Made by a program: the position numbers and the translations under genes
In this document: in pieces, positions 61,047 through 64,000 of the stretch
Numbering within the stretch: the stretch's first letter is position 1
Layout of the letters: each line of letters starts with the position of its first letter
Origin: JACDAN01 sp963801855
GTDB lineage: Bacteria > Actinomycetota > Thermoleophilia > Gaiellales > Gaiellaceae
Direction of reading: 5' to 3'
Assembly (NCBI GenBank): GCA_963801855.1
Contig: CAWDGK010000002.1
Location: 1,054,001 to 1,118,000, forward strand
Length of the DNA: 64,000 nt
Notes under the pieces: model-generated
What the model saw: only the letters and a program-made list of their open reading frames with translations
What the model was told of the DNA's origin: nothing
Databases searched by the model: none

Positions 61047-61074
61047 ATGGTACCAACGCCTAAGGCGCTGTCAA
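61047..61074 (-). promoter_or_regulatory. rrnP: Candidate rRNA operon promoter overlapping the tyrS 3' end
   Basis: On the minus strand a perfect -35 hexamer TTGACA (61069-61074) is separated by 16 bases from TACCAT (61047-61052), which matches the -10 consensus at four of six positions. The -35 lies within the last codons of tyrS. It is about 320 bases before 16S. The leader between holds the boxA element. Confidence 0.5.
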
Positions 61075-62205
61075 GCGTACGTAGCGGCGCTTTCCGGCCT
61101 GCACGACGGCGTCTTCGAGAGTCGCCCGGGGAAGGTCGAGCTCCCGGACGACCTCGCCGTTCACCTTGACCCCGCCCTGAGCGATCAAACGCCTTGCCTC
61201 GCTCGTCGAGCCGATGCCGAGCCCCTCCGCCAGCAGGGCCGGAAGATGTACGGGATCGCCGTCGGGGAGCGGCACCGACGGGATGTCGTCCGGAGCCTGC
61301 CCCTCGCGCACGACGCGCGTGAAGTGCTGCTCCGCGGTGACGGCCGCCTCATCCCCGTGCGACCGCGCGACGATGAAGCGCGCCAGGGCGAGCTTCGCCT
61401 CCAGCGGATCGCCGCTCGGCGGTGGCTGCTCCATCACGAGCCGGTACCACTCGCCAAGTTGCCCGTCAGGGATCCGCATGGCCCGCCCGAACTGCTCCTC
61501 GGCGGCCGCCTGCAGCGGAATGTTGTTTCCCGTCGACGACGACATCTTCTGCCCGTCCCAGCTCAGGAGGAGCGGATTGGTCAGCACGACCTGAGGCGTC
61601 TGACCGTAGGCCTGCATCACCTCTCGGCCGGCGAGAAGGTTGTAGAGCTGATCGGTGCCGCCCAGCTCGACGTCCGCCTCGACGGCAACCGAGTCGTAGG
61701 CCTGCATGAGCGGGTAGAGGAGCTCGGAGACCGAGATCGGCTCCCCCGTGCTGAACCGCTTGGCGAAGTCGTCCCGCTCGAGGATGCGCGCAACGGTGAT
61801 CGTCCGCGCCAGCCGGACGACCTCGGCATAGGTCAGCTTGGAGAGCCACTCGCCGTTGAAGCGCACCTCGGTGCGGTCCGGATCCAGGATCACCATCGCC
61901 TGGTCGAGATAGCTCTGGGCGTTCTCGTCGATCTCGTCGTCGGACAGCACCGGCCTTTCGGCAGAACGCCCTGAAGGGTCGCCGATTCGAGTGGTGTAGT
62001 CGCCGACGATCAGGACGCCTGTGTGGCCCTCGTCCTGAAAGGCGCGCATCCGCTGCAGCGGAATCGCGCGGCCGATGTGGATGTCAGGCGAGGTGACGTC
62101 GATGCCGAGCTTGACCCGCAACGGTCGCCCCTCGGCGAGCTTCTTCTCGAGCCCGCCCTCGGGCAAGACGTCGACCGCGTTCCTCGTCAGCTCTGCGACT
62201 CCCAT
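61060..62205 (-). CDS. tyrS: Tyrosyl-tRNA synthetase
   Basis: It charges tRNA-Tyr. The 381-residue class I enzyme has the Rossmann core with HIGH-type motif DIHIGRAIPLQRM (reads HIGR), substrate motifs VGDYTTRIGDPSGR, ELGGTDQLYNLLAGRE and the KMSKS-type loop QKMSSSTGNNI (second Lys absent). The C-terminal S4 RNA-binding domain is STSEARRLIAQGGVKVNG. The layout fits the TyrZ-like (shorter) TyrRS group. It begins with ATG 62205, divergent from the penicillin-binding protein gene, and ends just before the rRNA operon in the same direction. Confidence 0.95.
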   Translation of the reverse strand: MGVAELTRNAVDVLPEGGLEKKLAEGRPLRVKLGIDVTSPDIHIGRAIPLQRMRAFQDEGHTGVLIVGDYTTRIGDPSGRSAERPVLSDDEIDENAQSYLDQAMVILDPDRTEVRFNGEWLSKLTYAEVVRLARTITVARILERDDFAKRFSTGEPISVSELLYPLMQAYDSVAVEADVELGGTDQLYNLLAGREVMQAYGQTPQVVLTNPLLLSWDGQKMSSSTGNNIPLQAAAEEQFGRAMRIPDGQLGEWYRLVMEQPPPSGDPLEAKLALARFIVARSHGDEAAVTAEQHFTRVVREGQAPDDIPSVPLPDGDPVHLPALLAEGLGIGSTSEARRLIAQGGVKVNGEVVRELDLPRATLEDAVVQAGKRRYVRLTAP

Positions 62206-62236
62206 GTCCGGCTGGCGAGTCTAGACTGCTCTGATC

Positions 62237-64000
62237 TTGCGTTCGTTCCGCCGCAAAGATGCCGCGGCGCCGGGCAAGAGGCGCAGGATCAGGAAGCTCC
62301 GTCTACTGATCCTCACGTTCGTCCTCTTGGCGCTGGCGTTCTCGTCCTTCACCTTCGGCCTCGTCACGGCCGTGGCGAGCGAGGCACCCAAGTGCGACCC
62401 GGCGCGCCAGCGACACCAGGCGAACACGAAGATCTACGACACGACCGGGAACAAGATCCTCGCCGTGCTTCGGGGGACGGAGAACCGCGTGCTCGTCGAC
62501 TACGCGGACATCTCGCCGTTGATGAAGCAGGCGATCGTCGCTGTGGAGGATCGCCGGTACTTCGAGCACCGCGGGGTCGACGTCAGGGCGATCGGCCGGG
62601 CGCTCTGGGCCGACGTGAACGAGAAGGGCGTCGTCCAGGGCGGCTCGACGATCACGCAGCAGTTCATCAAGAACTCCTGCAGCGACAACAGCCGCTCGAT
62701 CGGCCGAAAGGTGCGCGAAGCGGCGCTCGCCTGGCAGCTCGAGCAGCAGTGGACGAAGCGCAAGATCCTCACCTCGTACCTGAACACGATCTACTTCGGG
62801 AACGGCGCGTACGGCATCGACCAGGCGTCGCTGACGTACTTCGGCCACCACGCCAAGACGATGGCGTTGTGGGAAGTCGCGCTCCTGGCCGGGCTCCCGG
62901 CCGACCCGAGCAGGTTCGACCCGGTTACCAACCCGAAGGCCTCGCGCCAGCGGCGGAAGACCGTCCTCCGACTGATGCTCCAGCTCGGATCGATCACTCC
63001 CGAGCAGTTCCGCCGCGCCGACCGCGAGCCGCTTCCGACCGAGGTGCGCTCACCCGACACCCGCGGGCCCGGCGGCTACTTCGCGAATTACGTCACGCAG
63101 CAGCTGGTCGACCGGTACAAGACTCGCGGTGTCTTCGGTGGCGGGCTCGAAGTCCGTACCACCCTCGACCTCGGCCTCCAGAAGATCGGGCACCGGGCCA
63201 TCGCGCGGTGGCTCAAGGAAGACGACGGTCCAGCGGCCGCGCTCGTCGCGGTAGACCCGAGAGACGGGTCGATCAAGGCGATGATCGGCGGCTCGAACTT
63301 CCGCGAGAGCCAGTTCAACCTCGCGGTCCAGGGCGAGCGGCAGGCAGGCTCGTCGTTCAAGCCTTTCGTTCTGGCCGCGGCGCTCGAGAAGGGGATCTCG
63401 CCGGAGACGACCTTCGTCTCGAAGCCGCAGACGATCTTCATCGGGGACAAGTTCTGGCCGGTCTCGAACTACGAGGACACCTACCTCGGCTCGATCGGGC
63501 TCGAGACGGCGACGGTGCACTCCGACAACGCCGTCTATGCGCAGCTGACAGCGCTCGTCGGCCCGAAGAGCGTCAGGCGCGCAGCGCAGCAGCTCGGCGT
63601 CACGAGCCCGCTGAACGACTACTTCGCCATCGGGCTCGGCGCGGAGGCGGTCAACCCGCTCGAGATGGCCCGCGCGTTCTCGACCTTCGCGAACCGGGGG
63701 CGTCGCGTCGACGGATCGATCTTCGGAAACCGAGCCACGGGCGATCAAATGGGTCCAGCGCGACGGTCGGAAGCGGCGCCCGAACGCACCCGTCCAGCGC
63801 CGAGCCCTCAACCCCGAGAAGGCTGATCTGATCAACGACATCCTCCAGAAGGTCGTTCGTCAGGGGTCCGGGACGAAAGCCGCGCTGAGGGACGGTCGCC
63901 CTGTCGCCGGCAAGACCGGAACGACGGAGAACTACGGAGACGCGTGGTTCGTCGGCTACACGCCGCAGCTGGCTGTCGCCGTCTGGGTCGGTTATCCCAA
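62237..64000 (+). CDS. Bifunctional penicillin-binding protein (class A PBP), frameshifted and partial
   Basis: It polymerises and cross-links peptidoglycan. The N-terminus has a basic cytoplasmic segment and one transmembrane helix (LLILTFVLLALAFSSFTFGL). The GT51 glycosyltransferase domain carries VEDRRYFEHRGVD and GGSTITQQFIKN, and later RKILTSYLNTIYFG. The transpeptidase has SSFKPF (active-site Ser-x-x-Lys), SDNAVY (SxN) and, near the window end, GKTGTTENYGDAWFVGYTP (KTG). A one-base indel near 63737 shifts the frame between IFGNR and IKWVQRDG. The 3' end is cut by the window. The TTG start at 62237 lies 31 bases from divergent tyrS. Confidence 0.93.

Overview
The window is a high-GC chromosomal segment of an actinobacterium. 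WhiA, HemQ-type coproheme decarboxylase, a DUF3467 protein and the 16S rRNA signatures point to class Thermoleophilia (Gaiellales/Solirubrobacterales-like); this placement is by recall, not by a search. Most of it is housekeeping. The accessory content is a block of very large secreted surface proteins (about 30-50 kb) and a small tRNA-linked island (27.7-29.4 kb).

Layout. 0-4.2 kb: end of a coiled-coil gene, a quinone-detoxification-like pair (ring-cleaving dioxygenase plus hydrolase), a CPA1 antiporter, tRNA-Gly(CCC) and a lipoprotein. 4.2-6.2 kb: class I aldolase facing class II fructose-1,6-bisphosphatase, a glycolysis/gluconeogenesis pair. 6.4-12.2 kb: argS, DUF3467, an M48 protease, a metallophosphoesterase, a small lipoprotein overlapping a membrane Ser/Thr kinase, and a convergent ECF-like sigma factor. 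12.2-16.5 kb: the lower-glycolysis operon gap-pgk-tpiA-gpmI. 16.5-27.6 kb: two paralogous secreted glycosidase-like proteins, whiA, pruA, a BNR/sialidase-like protein, uvrC, hemQ, two small membrane proteins and a Bcp peroxiredoxin. 27.6-29.9 kb: tRNA-Leu(CAG) with its 3' end duplicated 1.7 kb downstream around an acyltransferase and a glycosyltransferase, then a nuclease gene. 30-50.3 kb: subtilase, small membrane proteins, an RTX/InlB-like protein, a roughly 4,000-residue multidomain surface protein, tRNA-Asn(GTT), and a CSLREA beta-helix protein with a C-terminal PASTA domain. 50.3-55.7 kb: dnaG, dgt, an SDR, a histidine phosphatase, a small protein and an HtpX-like protease. 55.7-61.1 kb: a complete rRNA operon (16S-23S-5S, minus strand) without spacer tRNAs. 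61-64 kb: tyrS and a bifunctional penicillin-binding protein cut by the window end.

Quality caveat. At least 14 genes, including gpmI, pgk, pruA, bcp and the penicillin-binding protein, are broken by single-base frameshifts while coding signal continues undisturbed on both sides. I read these as consensus indel errors rather than pseudogenes, and I give one spanning CDS per gene with approximate breakpoints.

The most interesting content is the surface-protein block with its shared C-terminal motif, the tRNA-Leu direct repeats, the recurrent CTAG double stop between convergent genes, and secreted proteins whose signal peptides begin upstream of any canonical start codon.
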